Assembly (NCBI RefSeq): GCF_001644225.1
Contig: NZ_LSTV01000003.1
Span: 62,001 to 126,000, forward strand
Length of the DNA: 64,000 bases
Direction: 5' to 3'
Source of the DNA: Microbacterium oleivorans
Lineage (GTDB): Bacteria > Actinomycetota > Actinomycetes > Actinomycetales > Microbacteriaceae
In this document: positions 44,355-51,536 of the stretch, piece after piece
Numbering within the stretch: the stretch's first letter is position 1
Layout: each line of letters starts with the position of its first letter
Made by a program: the position numbers and the translations under genes
The notes under the pieces: generated by a model
The model's database searches: none
What the model was told of the DNA's origin: nothing
Seen by the model: the letters and a program-made list of their open reading frames with translations, nothing else

Positions 44355-44498
44355 ATGGGGGGAGCGGTCGACGGGACGATCCCGAAGGGCACGCCGCTGC
44401 GGGTCTCGGATTCGAAGCGTCACTGGTACAAGCTCCACTACCGGGGCGGATACGCCTGGGTCTGGTACTCGTCCCTGCGCACCAACCTCGCCTACTGA
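44355..44498 (+). pseudogene. SH3-like (SH3b) C-terminal fragment or 47-aa ORF
   Basis: An ATG at 44355 opens a 47-residue frame: GTIPKGTPLRVSDSKRHWYK then LHYRGGYAWVWYSSL, ending NLAY. The pattern (short strands, W-Y-K-L, G-Y-A-W-V) is that of a bacterial SH3 domain C-terminus as found in cell-wall hydrolases. The frame remains open upstream to at least 44268 but runs through the cydA promoter and shows no signal peptide or ribosome site. I read it as the remnant of a longer wall-associated protein; a real small gene is possible. It points away from cydA and toward the stop of the regulator gene. Confidence 0.45.
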
Positions 44499-44505
44499 TG
44501 CGGGT

Positions 44506-45135
44506 TCACGCGGAGGCGTCGGGGCGCCGCCGCAGGAGGTGGATGACGCATTGCTGCGGATCGCACGACGAGCGCATGCCGTCGACCGCCAAGGGCCCGC
44601 CCGCCTCGCTGAGGGCGCCCTGCATGAGCCCGAGGTGCACGTCGCAGAGCGTCTCGCGGTTGTCCGCCTGATCGGCCGCGTGCGCGCAGGGCGTCAGGTC
44701 GATCGTGAGGGCGTCCTCGTCGATGTCGGGGTCGAAGCCGCCGTCGAGAAGCTGCTCGACGAGCGCGTCGAGCTGATGCTGTTCCTCGCCCGTCAGCGAC
44801 CCGGCGGTCTCGGGCATGACCCGGCGCATGAGGTCGCCGCGCTCGGCGGCGGCCTGCACCTTGCGGCGGTGCTCCGGACTCGAGACGCTCACGCCGTCGA
44901 CGGCGCGGTAGAACACCCGGGGCCGGCCGCGCGTCGTGCGCTTCTCCACCTCGGTCGCGACGAACCCGCGCTCGATGAGCCGCTGCAGATGCTCCCGGAC
45001 CGTGTTCGGATGCAGCTTCGTCGCCGCGACGAGCTCGCCGACGGTCTGCTGCGGGGTCGTCTGCAGCAGGTGGAGGATCTCCACGCGCGATGACGTGGAG
45101 ATCGCGTTGTAGGCGGTCGGGCGCCGGGCCGTCAT
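44506..45135 (-). CDS. SufR-like HTH regulator with C-terminal cysteine cluster
   Basis: A 209-residue regulator. The N-terminal winged helix is QTVGELVAATKLHPNTVREHLQRL-like (about residues 30-53), with the wing RGRPRVFYRAV. The C-terminal half holds Cys150, Cys164, Cys191 and Cys196 (C-X13-C-X26-C-X4-C), close to the spacing of the Fe-S ligands of mycobacterial-type SufR. It lies just upstream of cydABDC, separated by the SH3 fragment, and no suf genes are nearby. It could sense O2, NO or iron and control cydA; this is inference. The ATG at 45135 follows GATAAT by 6 bases, so it is probably leaderless. Confidence 0.8.
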   Translation of the reverse strand: MTARRPTAYNAISTSSRVEILHLLQTTPQQTVGELVAATKLHPNTVREHLQRLIERGFVATEVEKRTTRGRPRVFYRAVDGVSVSSPEHRRKVQAAAERGDLMRRVMPETAGSLTGEEQHQLDALVEQLLDGGFDPDIDEDALTIDLTPCAHAADQADNRETLCDVHLGLMQGALSEAGGPLAVDGMRSSCDPQQCVIHLLRRRPDASA

Positions 45136-45141
45136 GACTTC

Positions 45142-45147
45142 ATTATC
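45142..45147 (-). promoter_or_regulatory. -10 element, SufR-like regulator
   Basis: GATAAT on the minus strand, 6 bases, then the ATG at 45135. Confidence 0.5.
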
Positions 45148-45195
45148 GGGGGATGACGGATGCCGCGGGGCGGCCCTCGCCTATGATTCCGCCCG

Positions 45196-45201
45196 TAATC
45201 T
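45196..45201 (+). promoter_or_regulatory. -10 element, DUF427 gene
   Basis: TAATCT, 6 bases, then the ATG at 45208. Confidence 0.55.
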
Positions 45202-45207
45202 GAGACC

Positions 45208-45705
45208 ATGCGGCATCCCACCCCCGACCCCGTCGGACCGGGCCAGGAGAGCGTCTGGGACTACCCCCGGCCTCCCCGCGTCGAACCGGTCGCCGGCACC
45301 GTCACGATCACCCTCGGCGGCGAACGCATCGTCTCGACGAGCCGCGCCTTGCGCGTGCTCGAGACGAGCCACCCGCCCGTCTACTACCTGCCGATCGACG
45401 ACTTCGTCCCCGGTGCGCTGACGCCCGGTCAGGGGTCATCCTTCTGCGAGTTCAAGGGCGCGGCGCGCTACCTTGACGTCCACGGTGGCGGCGTGTCCCG
45501 CCCCGCGGCGGCGTGGAACTACCCGCATCCCGAACCGGGCTATGAGGAGCTGGCGGAACGGGTGGCGGTGTACGCGCAGCAGATGGACGAGTGCACCGTC
45601 GCCGGTGAGGTCGTGACCCCGCAGCCGGGTCGCTTCTACGGTGGGTGGGTCACCTCTCAGGTCGTGGGACCGTTCAAGGGCGTGCCGGGCTCGATGGGCT
45701 GGTGA
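45208..45705 (+). CDS. DUF427 domain protein
   Basis: A 165-residue small beta-rich protein of the DUF427 family. It shows ITLGGERIVSTSRALRVLET, PPVYYLPIDD and the conserved SSFCEFKGAARYLDV and AWNYPHPEPGY, ending FYGGWVTSQVVGPFKG. No signal peptide or catalytic motif is known for the family. It is a single-gene unit, probably leaderless, convergent with the HAD gene. Confidence 0.92.
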   Translation: MRHPTPDPVGPGQESVWDYPRPPRVEPVAGTVTITLGGERIVSTSRALRVLETSHPPVYYLPIDDFVPGALTPGQGSSFCEFKGAARYLDVHGGGVSRPAAAWNYPHPEPGYEELAERVAVYAQQMDECTVAGEVVTPQPGRFYGGWVTSQVVGPFKGVPGSMGW

Positions 45706-45718
45706 CCGGAGCCGACCG

Positions 45719-46543
45719 TCAGAGGCCGAGCGCCGCCTGCACGTCGGGGGAGTCGCTCTCGCGCGGTTCGGTGCGCACCAGGTCGGCGACCGAGCCGAGG
45801 ATCTCGTCGGGACGGAACGGGTAGCGCTCGATCTCGGCGGTGTCGCTGATGCCGGTGAGCACGAGCACGGTGTGCAGGCCCGCTTCGATCCCGGCGACCA
45901 CGTCCGTGTCCATGCGGTCGCCGATCATGCCGGTGTTCTCGGAGTGCGCGCCGATGCGGTTGAGTGCCGAGCGGAACATCATCGGGTTGGGCTTGCCGAC
46001 GACGTAGGGCTCTTTGCCGGTGGCCTTCGTGATGAGCGCCGAGATCGCGCCCGTCGCCGGCAGGACGCCCTCGGTCGAGGGGCCGGTCGCGTCGGGGTTG
46101 GTGGCGATGAAGCGGGAGCCGGCGCCGATGAAGCGGATCGCCTTGGTGATCGCCTCGAACGAGTAGTTGCGGGTCTCGCCGACGACGACGTAGTCGGGGC
46201 GGGTCTCGGTCATGATGAAGCCCGCCTCGTGGAGGGCCGTCGTCAGACCGGCCTCACCGATGACGAAGGCGCTGCCGCCCGGCATCTGCGAGGCGAGGAA
46301 GTCCGCGGTCGCGAGCGCCGAGGTCCAGATCGACTCCTCCGGCACGACGAGTCCCGACGCGCGCAGCCGGGCGCTGAGGTCGCGCGGCGTGAAGATCGAG
46401 TTGTTCGTCAGGACGAGGAACGGGGTGCCCTCGTCGCGCCACTGCTCGAGCAGCTCGGCGGCGCCGGGGATCGGCGTGTTCTCGTGCACGAGCACGCCGT
46501 CCATGTCGGTCAGCCAGCACTCGATGTCCGCGCGGGTCCGCAT
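45719..46543 (-). CDS. HAD-IIA family sugar-phosphatase-like hydrolase
   Basis: A 274-residue NagD/PGP-type phosphatase. Motif I is TDMDGVLVHEN with the nucleophile Asp, motif II is LTNNS, Lys is in GKPNPMMF, and motif IV is IGDRMDTDVVAG. The C2 cap lies between II and III. The substrate may be a sugar phosphate or nucleotide. The ATG at 46543 follows TAGGGT by 6 bases. Confidence 0.93.
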   Translation of the reverse strand: MRTRADIECWLTDMDGVLVHENTPIPGAAELLEQWRDEGTPFLVLTNNSIFTPRDLSARLRASGLVVPEESIWTSALATADFLASQMPGGSAFVIGEAGLTTALHEAGFIMTETRPDYVVVGETRNYSFEAITKAIRFIGAGSRFIATNPDATGPSTEGVLPATGAISALITKATGKEPYVVGKPNPMMFRSALNRIGAHSENTGMIGDRMDTDVVAGIEAGLHTVLVLTGISDTAEIERYPFRPDEILGSVADLVRTEPRESDSPDVQAALGL

Positions 46544-46549
46544 GCGTCC

Positions 46550-46555
46550 ACCCTA
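46550..46555 (-). promoter_or_regulatory. -10 element, HAD gene
   Basis: TAGGGT on the minus strand, 6 bases, then the ATG at 46543. Confidence 0.45.
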
Positions 46556-46580
46556 TGCCCGCGTGGGGCTTCCTCCCGGT

Positions 46581-47231
46581 TCAGATCCCGCGACGGAAGG
46601 TCGTGTGGACGACCCCGCTCTCGGCGGCTTCCGACGTGACGCTGTAGTCCCTCTCCAGGCCGCGCAGGTCGTCCCACAGGCGCACACCGCGGCCGAGCAG
46701 GATCGGGACGATCGCGACGTGGAGGTCGTCGACGAGCCCGTCGCGCAGGAAAGCGCGCACCGTCTCGGCGCCGCCTCCGACCCGGATGTCCCGGCCGCCC
46801 GCGAGCTCGCGGGCGCGTGCGAGCGCCTCGGCGGGTGTCGCCGTCAGGAAATGGAACTCCGTTCCGTTCGCGAACACGATCGGCGGCCGCGGCGCGTGCG
46901 TGAGGACGAGGACCGGGAAACCGAAGGGCGGCTCGTCGCCCCACCATCCGCGCCAGTCGGGGTCGTCGGGGTTCGCGTGCAGCCCGAACATGCCAGCGCC
47001 CATGATCTCCGCACCGAGCTCCGCGAAGTACCGCTCCGCGTAGGCGTCGTCGACACCCGTCGTGCCCTGCCCGGTGGCGTCGTGCAGCACGCGCTGCCGG
47101 AAGGTCCGGGTCGCCGTGTAGTCCCGCGTGAGCCTGCCCCAGTCGTCGCCGAACGGGTTCTCCGGCGTCTGATCGGTCGTTGTCGCGAAGCCGTCGAGCG
47201 AGATGTTGAGGTCGACGCGGACGCGTGTCAT
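46581..47231 (-). CDS. Dihydrofolate reductase-like (RibD C-terminal domain) protein
   Basis: A 216-residue protein of the RibD_C/YwjB type. RVRVDLNISLDGFATT opens the fold and IRVGGGAETVRAFLRDGLVD holds the NADP-binding glycines, followed by LHVAIVPILLGRGVRLW. These stand-alone reductases are widespread and their substrates are usually unknown; a role in true folate reduction is unlikely because the DHFR substrate Asp region is absent. GGAAGGA precedes the ATG. Confidence 0.9.
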   Translation of the reverse strand: MTRVRVDLNISLDGFATTTDQTPENPFGDDWGRLTRDYTATRTFRQRVLHDATGQGTTGVDDAYAERYFAELGAEIMGAGMFGLHANPDDPDWRGWWGDEPPFGFPVLVLTHAPRPPIVFANGTEFHFLTATPAEALARARELAGGRDIRVGGGAETVRAFLRDGLVDDLHVAIVPILLGRGVRLWDDLRGLERDYSVTSEAAESGVVHTTFRRGI

Positions 47232-47309
47232 TGCGGTCCTTCCGGGAACGACTGACGAAAGCAGGCGCTCCAGTGTGCCGCACGACGCCCGCCCGCGTCG
47301 ACGGGAGAG

Positions 47310-48350
47310 CTACGCCGTGGCGATCTCGTGCGTCGGCGTCCACCCCAGCGACGGGGCGACGTAGCGGGCGAACGACTCGACGAGGCGCAGGTTGAACGCC
47401 ACACCGAGCTGGCTCGGGATGGTGAGCATGAGCGTGTCGGCCTCGCGGACCGCGGCGTCGTGCTGCAGCTGCTCGACGAGCTCGTCGGGGGTGCCGGCGT
47501 AGGTCTTGCCGAAGGTCGACCGCATGCCGTCGATGATCCCGATCTGGTCGCCGTCGGAGCGGCCGCCGAAGTACATGGCGTCCTCCGCGGTCGTGATGGG
47601 GAAGATGCTGCGGCTCACCGAGACGCGCGGGGTCCCCGCGTGACCGGCCTCGCGCCAGGCCGCGCGGAAAGCGTCGATCTGCTCGGCCTGCAGGATGTCG
47701 AAGGGGCGACCGTCGGCCGAGGTCAGCAGCGTCGACGACATGAGGTTGACTCCCATGCGTCCCGCCCATTCGGCCGAGTCGCGGTTGCCGGCGCCCCACC
47801 AGATGCGCGAGCGCAGCCCGGGGGAGTGCGGTTCGATGCGCTGCAGCCCGTGGCCGCCGCCGAACGGGCTGTGCGGGTCGCTCTCGGCGAGCCCTTCGCC
47901 CTCCACGGCGCGCAGGAACAGCTCGAAGTGCTCGCGGGCGATGTCGGCGCCGCGCGGGTCGGTCGACCCGGTGTAGCCGAAGGTCTCGTAGCCGCGGATG
48001 ACGCTCTCGGGTGACCCGCGGCTCACGCCGAGCGCGAGCCGTCCGTCGCTGATGAGGTCGACCGCGGCCGCCTCCTCCGCGAGGTAGAGCGGGTTCTCGT
48101 AGCGCATGTCGATGACGCCCGTGCCGACCTCGATGCGCGAGGTGCGCGCCGCGATCGCGGCGAGCAGTGGCATAGGGGAGGCCTGCTGACGGGCGAAGTG
48201 GTGCACGCGGAAGTACGCGCCGTTCACCCCGAGCTCGTCCATGCCCTGCGCGAGGTCGATCGCCTGCAGCATCGAGTCGCCGGCGGTGAGTTCGCGACCC
48301 CCGCCGAGGGGACCGTAATGGCCGAAGGACAGCGTTCCGAAGCGTTGCAT
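47310..48350 (-). CDS. LLM-class flavin-dependent oxidoreductase
   Basis: A 346-residue luciferase-like (FMN or F420) monooxygenase barrel. Features include MDELGVNGAYFRVHHFARQQ, SRIEVGTGVIDMRYENPLYL and DLISDGRLALGVSRGSPESV, and the late GTPDELVEQLQHD. Single-gene unit on the minus strand with no cofactor gene nearby, so the cofactor and substrate are not predictable. Confidence 0.92.
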   Translation of the reverse strand: MQRFGTLSFGHYGPLGGGRELTAGDSMLQAIDLAQGMDELGVNGAYFRVHHFARQQASPMPLLAAIAARTSRIEVGTGVIDMRYENPLYLAEEAAAVDLISDGRLALGVSRGSPESVIRGYETFGYTGSTDPRGADIAREHFELFLRAVEGEGLAESDPHSPFGGGHGLQRIEPHSPGLRSRIWWGAGNRDSAEWAGRMGVNLMSSTLLTSADGRPFDILQAEQIDAFRAAWREAGHAGTPRVSVSRSIFPITTAEDAMYFGGRSDGDQIGIIDGMRSTFGKTYAGTPDELVEQLQHDAAVREADTLMLTIPSQLGVAFNLRLVESFARYVAPSLGWTPTHEIATA

Positions 48351-48425
48351 ACCGGGCGCAACGCCACGGCCGCGGCATCCATTCCGATGAATATGGATGC
48401 CGCGGCCGCGGGAGCGTGCGAGGGA

Positions 48426-49286
48426 TCAGCTCGCGGGCGCCACGGCGCGCAGCGCGTCCGTCCAGGGCGTCACGGGGCGCCCGATGAGGTCGGTCAGGTC
48501 GGATGAGGTGACATCGAGCGCACCGCGGGCGATGCCGCCGTCGAGGGCGACGACGAACCCGACGGTGCCCTCGTCGAGCCCGAACGACGCCAGCCGCGCC
48601 GCCAGCTCGTCGGGGGTCGCCGGCGCGTACACGACCTCGCGCCCGAGCACCTCGCCCATGGCGGCGGCGATGTCGGCGTAGGTGGCGCGGGGTCCCGCGA
48701 GCTCGTACGTGCGGCCGAGGTGCCCGTCCTCGAGCAGGACGACCGCGGCGGCGTCGGCGTAGTCCGCTCGCGCGGCGGCGGCCACGGCGGCGTCGCCGAC
48801 GGCAGCAGAGAAGACGCCCGTCTGCGCCGCGCCGGCCAGGTCGCCGGCGTAGTTCTCCATGTACCAGTTGTTGCGCAGGACCACGGCGGGGATGCCGCTG
48901 GCCGCGATCGCCTCCTCGGTCGCCTTGTGGTCGGGGGCGAGGACGAGGTCGACGGTGTCGGCGTGCGAGACGCTCGTGTAGACGAGCTTCGCGACACCGG
49001 CGCGGGCGGCGGCGTCGATGACGGTCAGGTGGCCGGCGAGGCGCCCGCCCGGCTCCGAGCCCGAGATGAGCAGCACGCTGTCGACGCCCTCGAGGGCGGC
49101 GTCGACCGACTCTGGCACGGTGTAGTCGAGCGGCACGACGCGCACGCCCCTGTCGGCGAGGTCGGCGGCCTTCGAGACGGTGCGTGCTCCGGCGACGATG
49201 CTCTCCTGGGCGGCGCCGCGGGCGAGCAGTGCGTCGACGACGAGGTGTCCGAGCTGGCCGCCGGCGGCGGTGACGAGGATGGTCAT
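48426..49286 (-). CDS. NAD(P)H:quinone oxidoreductase, QorB/NmrA-like
   Basis: A 286-residue atypical SDR resembling E. coli QOR2. MTILVTAAGGQLGHLVVDAL carries the GGxxG nucleotide motif; ESVDAALEGVDSVLLISGSE and AVVLRNNWYMENYAGDL are typical. AAAGGA lies 6 bases before the ATG at 49286; the frame is open upstream, but that part covers the regulator promoter. It is divergent from an HxlR regulator, the same arrangement as qor2-qorR in corynebacteria. Confidence 0.9.
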   Translation of the reverse strand: MTILVTAAGGQLGHLVVDALLARGAAQESIVAGARTVSKAADLADRGVRVVPLDYTVPESVDAALEGVDSVLLISGSEPGGRLAGHLTVIDAAARAGVAKLVYTSVSHADTVDLVLAPDHKATEEAIAASGIPAVVLRNNWYMENYAGDLAGAAQTGVFSAAVGDAAVAAAARADYADAAAVVLLEDGHLGRTYELAGPRATYADIAAAMGEVLGREVVYAPATPDELAARLASFGLDEGTVGFVVALDGGIARGALDVTSSDLTDLIGRPVTPWTDALRAVAPAS

Positions 49287-49382
49287 GGCGAGTCCTTTCG
49301 ATGATCGCGCGATGCGTGCGACAGCCGGGACAACCCCCACCAGACCCCCGTGCATTCCGATCGGAGGGTACCCACTTTCAGG

Positions 49383-49388
49383 TAAGCT
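49383..49388 (+). promoter_or_regulatory. -10 element, HxlR gene
   Basis: TAAGCT, 6 bases, then the GTG at 49395. The adjacent GGGTACCC palindrome (49367-49374) is a candidate operator between the two divergent genes. Confidence 0.5.
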
Positions 49389-49394
49389 GCTGAC

Positions 49395-49757
49395 GTGTCG
49401 GTGAGTTTCGAGCGGATGCGGCAGGAGTCGCCGGGGATCTTCAGCGAGGCGTGCCCGTCGCGTGTCGTCCTCGACCACGTCATGAGCAAGTGGGGCGTCC
49501 TCGTTCTCCTCGCGCTCACCGACGGCACACGCCGGTGGGGCGAGCTGCGTCGCAGCGTCGACGGGATCAGCGAGAAGATGCTGGCCACGACGCTGCGCAC
49601 CCTCGCCGCCGACGGGATCGTGGCGCGCACGTCCTACCCCGAGGTCCCGCCCCGCGTCGAGTACTCCCTGACCCCGCGCGGCGTCGAGCTCATGGAGCGG
49701 ATGACGCCCCTCATGACGTGGATCCAGGCGAACGCCGACGAGATCGTCGCGCGCTGA
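49395..49757 (+). CDS. HxlR-family (DUF24) redox-type regulator
   Basis: A 120-residue winged-helix regulator. The FSEACPSRVVLDHVMSKWGV segment has the conserved single Cys (residue 20) used by QorR/HypR-type members to sense quinones or diamide. The recognition helix is around ISEKMLATTLRTLAADGIVA, and the wing is PEVPPRVEYSLTPRG. It is divergent from the QorB-like gene (108-base gap) and probably represses it and itself. The GTG start is probably leaderless. Confidence 0.92.
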   Translation: MSVSFERMRQESPGIFSEACPSRVVLDHVMSKWGVLVLLALTDGTRRWGELRRSVDGISEKMLATTLRTLAADGIVARTSYPEVPPRVEYSLTPRGVELMERMTPLMTWIQANADEIVAR

Positions 49758-49792
49758 GCCCCGGCATCCGCGGCCGTGTCAGGATCGAGATC

Positions 49793-50731
49793 ATGACTGT
49801 TCTCGGTACCAGCGATCTGACCGTGTTCCCCCTGTCGCTCGGCGGCAACGTCTTCGGCTGGACGGCCGACCGCGACACGTCCTTCGCCGTCCTCGACGCC
49901 TTCACCGCCGCCGGCGGCGACTTCATCGACACGGCGGACGTCTACAGCGCGTGGGTCCCCGGCAACTCGGGCGGCGAGAGCGAGCGCATCATCGGCGAGT
50001 GGATCGCCTCGCGGCGGCCCGAGCGGGTCGTCATGGCGACCAAGGTGTCGAAGCACCCCGAGTTCCCCGGTCTGTCGGCGGACAACGTGCGCGCGGCCGC
50101 CGAGGCGTCGCTCGCCCGGCTGGGCGTCGACACCATCGACGTGTACTACGCGCACGCCGAAGACCCGGACACCCCGCTCGAGGAGACCGTCGCCGCTTTC
50201 GGCGCCCTGGTCGCCGACGGTCTCATCCGCTACCCGGCCGTGTCGAACTTCTCCGTCGAGCGCACCCGCGAGTGGGTGCGCCTGGCGCGCGAGCAGGGGG
50301 TCGCCGAACCCATCGCGACCCAGCCCGCCTACAACCTCGTCGACCGCGGCGTCGAGCGCGACGTCGTCCCGACGGCGGCCGAGCTCGGCCTGACCGTCGT
50401 GCCGTACTACGCCCTCGCGAGCGGATTCCTCACCGGCAAGTACCGTTCCGCCGACACCTCGGGGCAGTCCTCGCCCCGTGCGGGATCGGCGGCGAAGTAC
50501 GCGACGCCCGATGGGCTCGCCGTGCTCTCCGCGCTCGACGACGTCGCGGCCGGCCACGGCGTCTCGGTCGCCTCCGCCGCCCTCGGGTGGCTGCGCGCGA
50601 AGGGTGCCGTCCCGATCGCCTCGGCCTCGCGCGTCGACCAGGTCGAGGGCCTCATCGCCGGCGCGACGCTCGAGCTGGCACCCGACGAGGTCGCCGCGCT
50701 CGACGACGCCTCGGCACCGTTCGTCGGCTGA
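49793..50731 (+). CDS. Aldo/keto reductase
   Basis: A 312-residue NADPH-dependent (beta/alpha)8 reductase. GGDFIDTADVYSAW carries the catalytic Asp and Tyr, VMATKVSKHP the Lys, and YYAHAEDPDTPLEETV the His-equivalent position. The C-terminal GAVPIASASRVDQVEGLI binds NADP phosphate. The ATG at 49793 follows CAGGAT by 7 bases. It resembles YdhF/IolS-type general stress reductases; the substrate is unknown. It may be co-regulated with the HxlR gene 35 bases upstream. Confidence 0.92.
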   Translation: MTVLGTSDLTVFPLSLGGNVFGWTADRDTSFAVLDAFTAAGGDFIDTADVYSAWVPGNSGGESERIIGEWIASRRPERVVMATKVSKHPEFPGLSADNVRAAAEASLARLGVDTIDVYYAHAEDPDTPLEETVAAFGALVADGLIRYPAVSNFSVERTREWVRLAREQGVAEPIATQPAYNLVDRGVERDVVPTAAELGLTVVPYYALASGFLTGKYRSADTSGQSSPRAGSAAKYATPDGLAVLSALDDVAAGHGVSVASAALGWLRAKGAVPIASASRVDQVEGLIAGATLELAPDEVAALDDASAPFVG

Positions 50732-50760
50732 CCGACCCGGGACGGATGCCGCCGGTCGCC

Positions 50761-50766
50761 TAGCCT
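50761..50766 (+). promoter_or_regulatory. -10 element, trhO
   Basis: TAGCCT, 6 bases, then the GTG at 50773. Confidence 0.55.
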
Positions 50767-50772
50767 GGACCG

Positions 50773-51504
50773 GTGGCATCCGTCCTGAACATCTCCGCCT
50801 ACCTCTTCACGGCGATCGACGACCCCGCGTCGCTGCGCTCCGAGCTGCAGGAGCGGGTCGACGCGCGCTCGCTGCGTGGCACGATCCTGGTCGCCGAGGA
50901 GGGCATCAACCTCTTCCTCGCGGGACCGGCGGAGGACGTCCGCGGGTTCGTCGACGAGCTGCGGGCCGAGGAACGGTTCGCCGCGCTCACGACGAAGGAG
51001 AGCTGGTCCGCCGAGCAGCCGTTCCGCAAGATGCTCGTCAAGCACAAGCGCGAGATCATCCGGATGGACCGTCCCGCGATCCGGCCGGCGGCCGGACGCG
51101 CCCCGGCGGTCGACCCGCTCACGCTCCGCCGGTGGCTCGAGACCGGCCGCGACGACGACGGCCGCGAGGTCGTCCTGCTCGACACGCGCAACGCGTTCGA
51201 GGTCGACCACGGGACGTTCGCCGGGGCGCTGGACTGGCGCCTGGAGAAGTTCACCGAGTTCCCGGATGCCGCGGCCGCGCACCGCGACGAGCTCGTCGGC
51301 AAGACGGTCGTGAGCTTCTGCACCGGCGGCAACCGCTGCGAGAAGGCTGCCCTCGTCCTGCGGGAGGACGGCATCGACGCGCGTCAGCTCGACGGTGGCA
51401 TCCTCGGGTATTTCGAGCACGTGGGCGGCGACGGGTTCGACGGCGACTGCTTCGTCTTCGACGAGCGGCGCACCGTCGACGCGCGCCTGCAGCCCACCGG
51501 CTGA
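50773..51504 (+). CDS. trhO: tRNA uridine(34) hydroxylase TrhO (rhodanese-fold)
   Basis: A 243-residue YceA-family protein that installs 5-hydroxyuridine at wobble U34 of tRNA using O2. The N-terminal TrhO domain (ILVAEEGINLFLAGPAEDVR) and the KMLVKHKREIIRMD linker are followed by the rhodanese domain with VVLLDTRNAFEVDHG and the catalytic-loop SFCTGGNRCEKAAL. It ends shortly after DGFDGDCFVFDER, without the long C-terminal extension of enterobacterial TrhO. GTG start, no Shine-Dalgarno, -10 6 bases upstream. Confidence 0.93.
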   Translation: MASVLNISAYLFTAIDDPASLRSELQERVDARSLRGTILVAEEGINLFLAGPAEDVRGFVDELRAEERFAALTTKESWSAEQPFRKMLVKHKREIIRMDRPAIRPAAGRAPAVDPLTLRRWLETGRDDDGREVVLLDTRNAFEVDHGTFAGALDWRLEKFTEFPDAAAAHRDELVGKTVVSFCTGGNRCEKAALVLREDGIDARQLDGGILGYFEHVGGDGFDGDCFVFDERRTVDARLQPTG

Positions 51505-51524
51505 GCAGCGTCCGAGGCGGCCGC

Positions 51525-51530
51525 TAGCCT
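51525..51530 (+). promoter_or_regulatory. -10 element, AlkZ-like gene
   Basis: TAGCCT, 6 bases, then the ATG at 51537. Confidence 0.55.
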
Positions 51531-51536
51531 CGACCC

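Noticed and set aside
41401..45093. Very long plus-strand open frame across cydD, cydB, cydA and the regulator
   Set aside because: It runs antisense through four clearly identified genes and has no recognisable domain; a product of high GC content.
44506..45135. Regulator of a suf Fe-S assembly operon
   Set aside because: No sufB, sufD, sufC or sufS gene is present in the window; the downstream genes are cydABDC.
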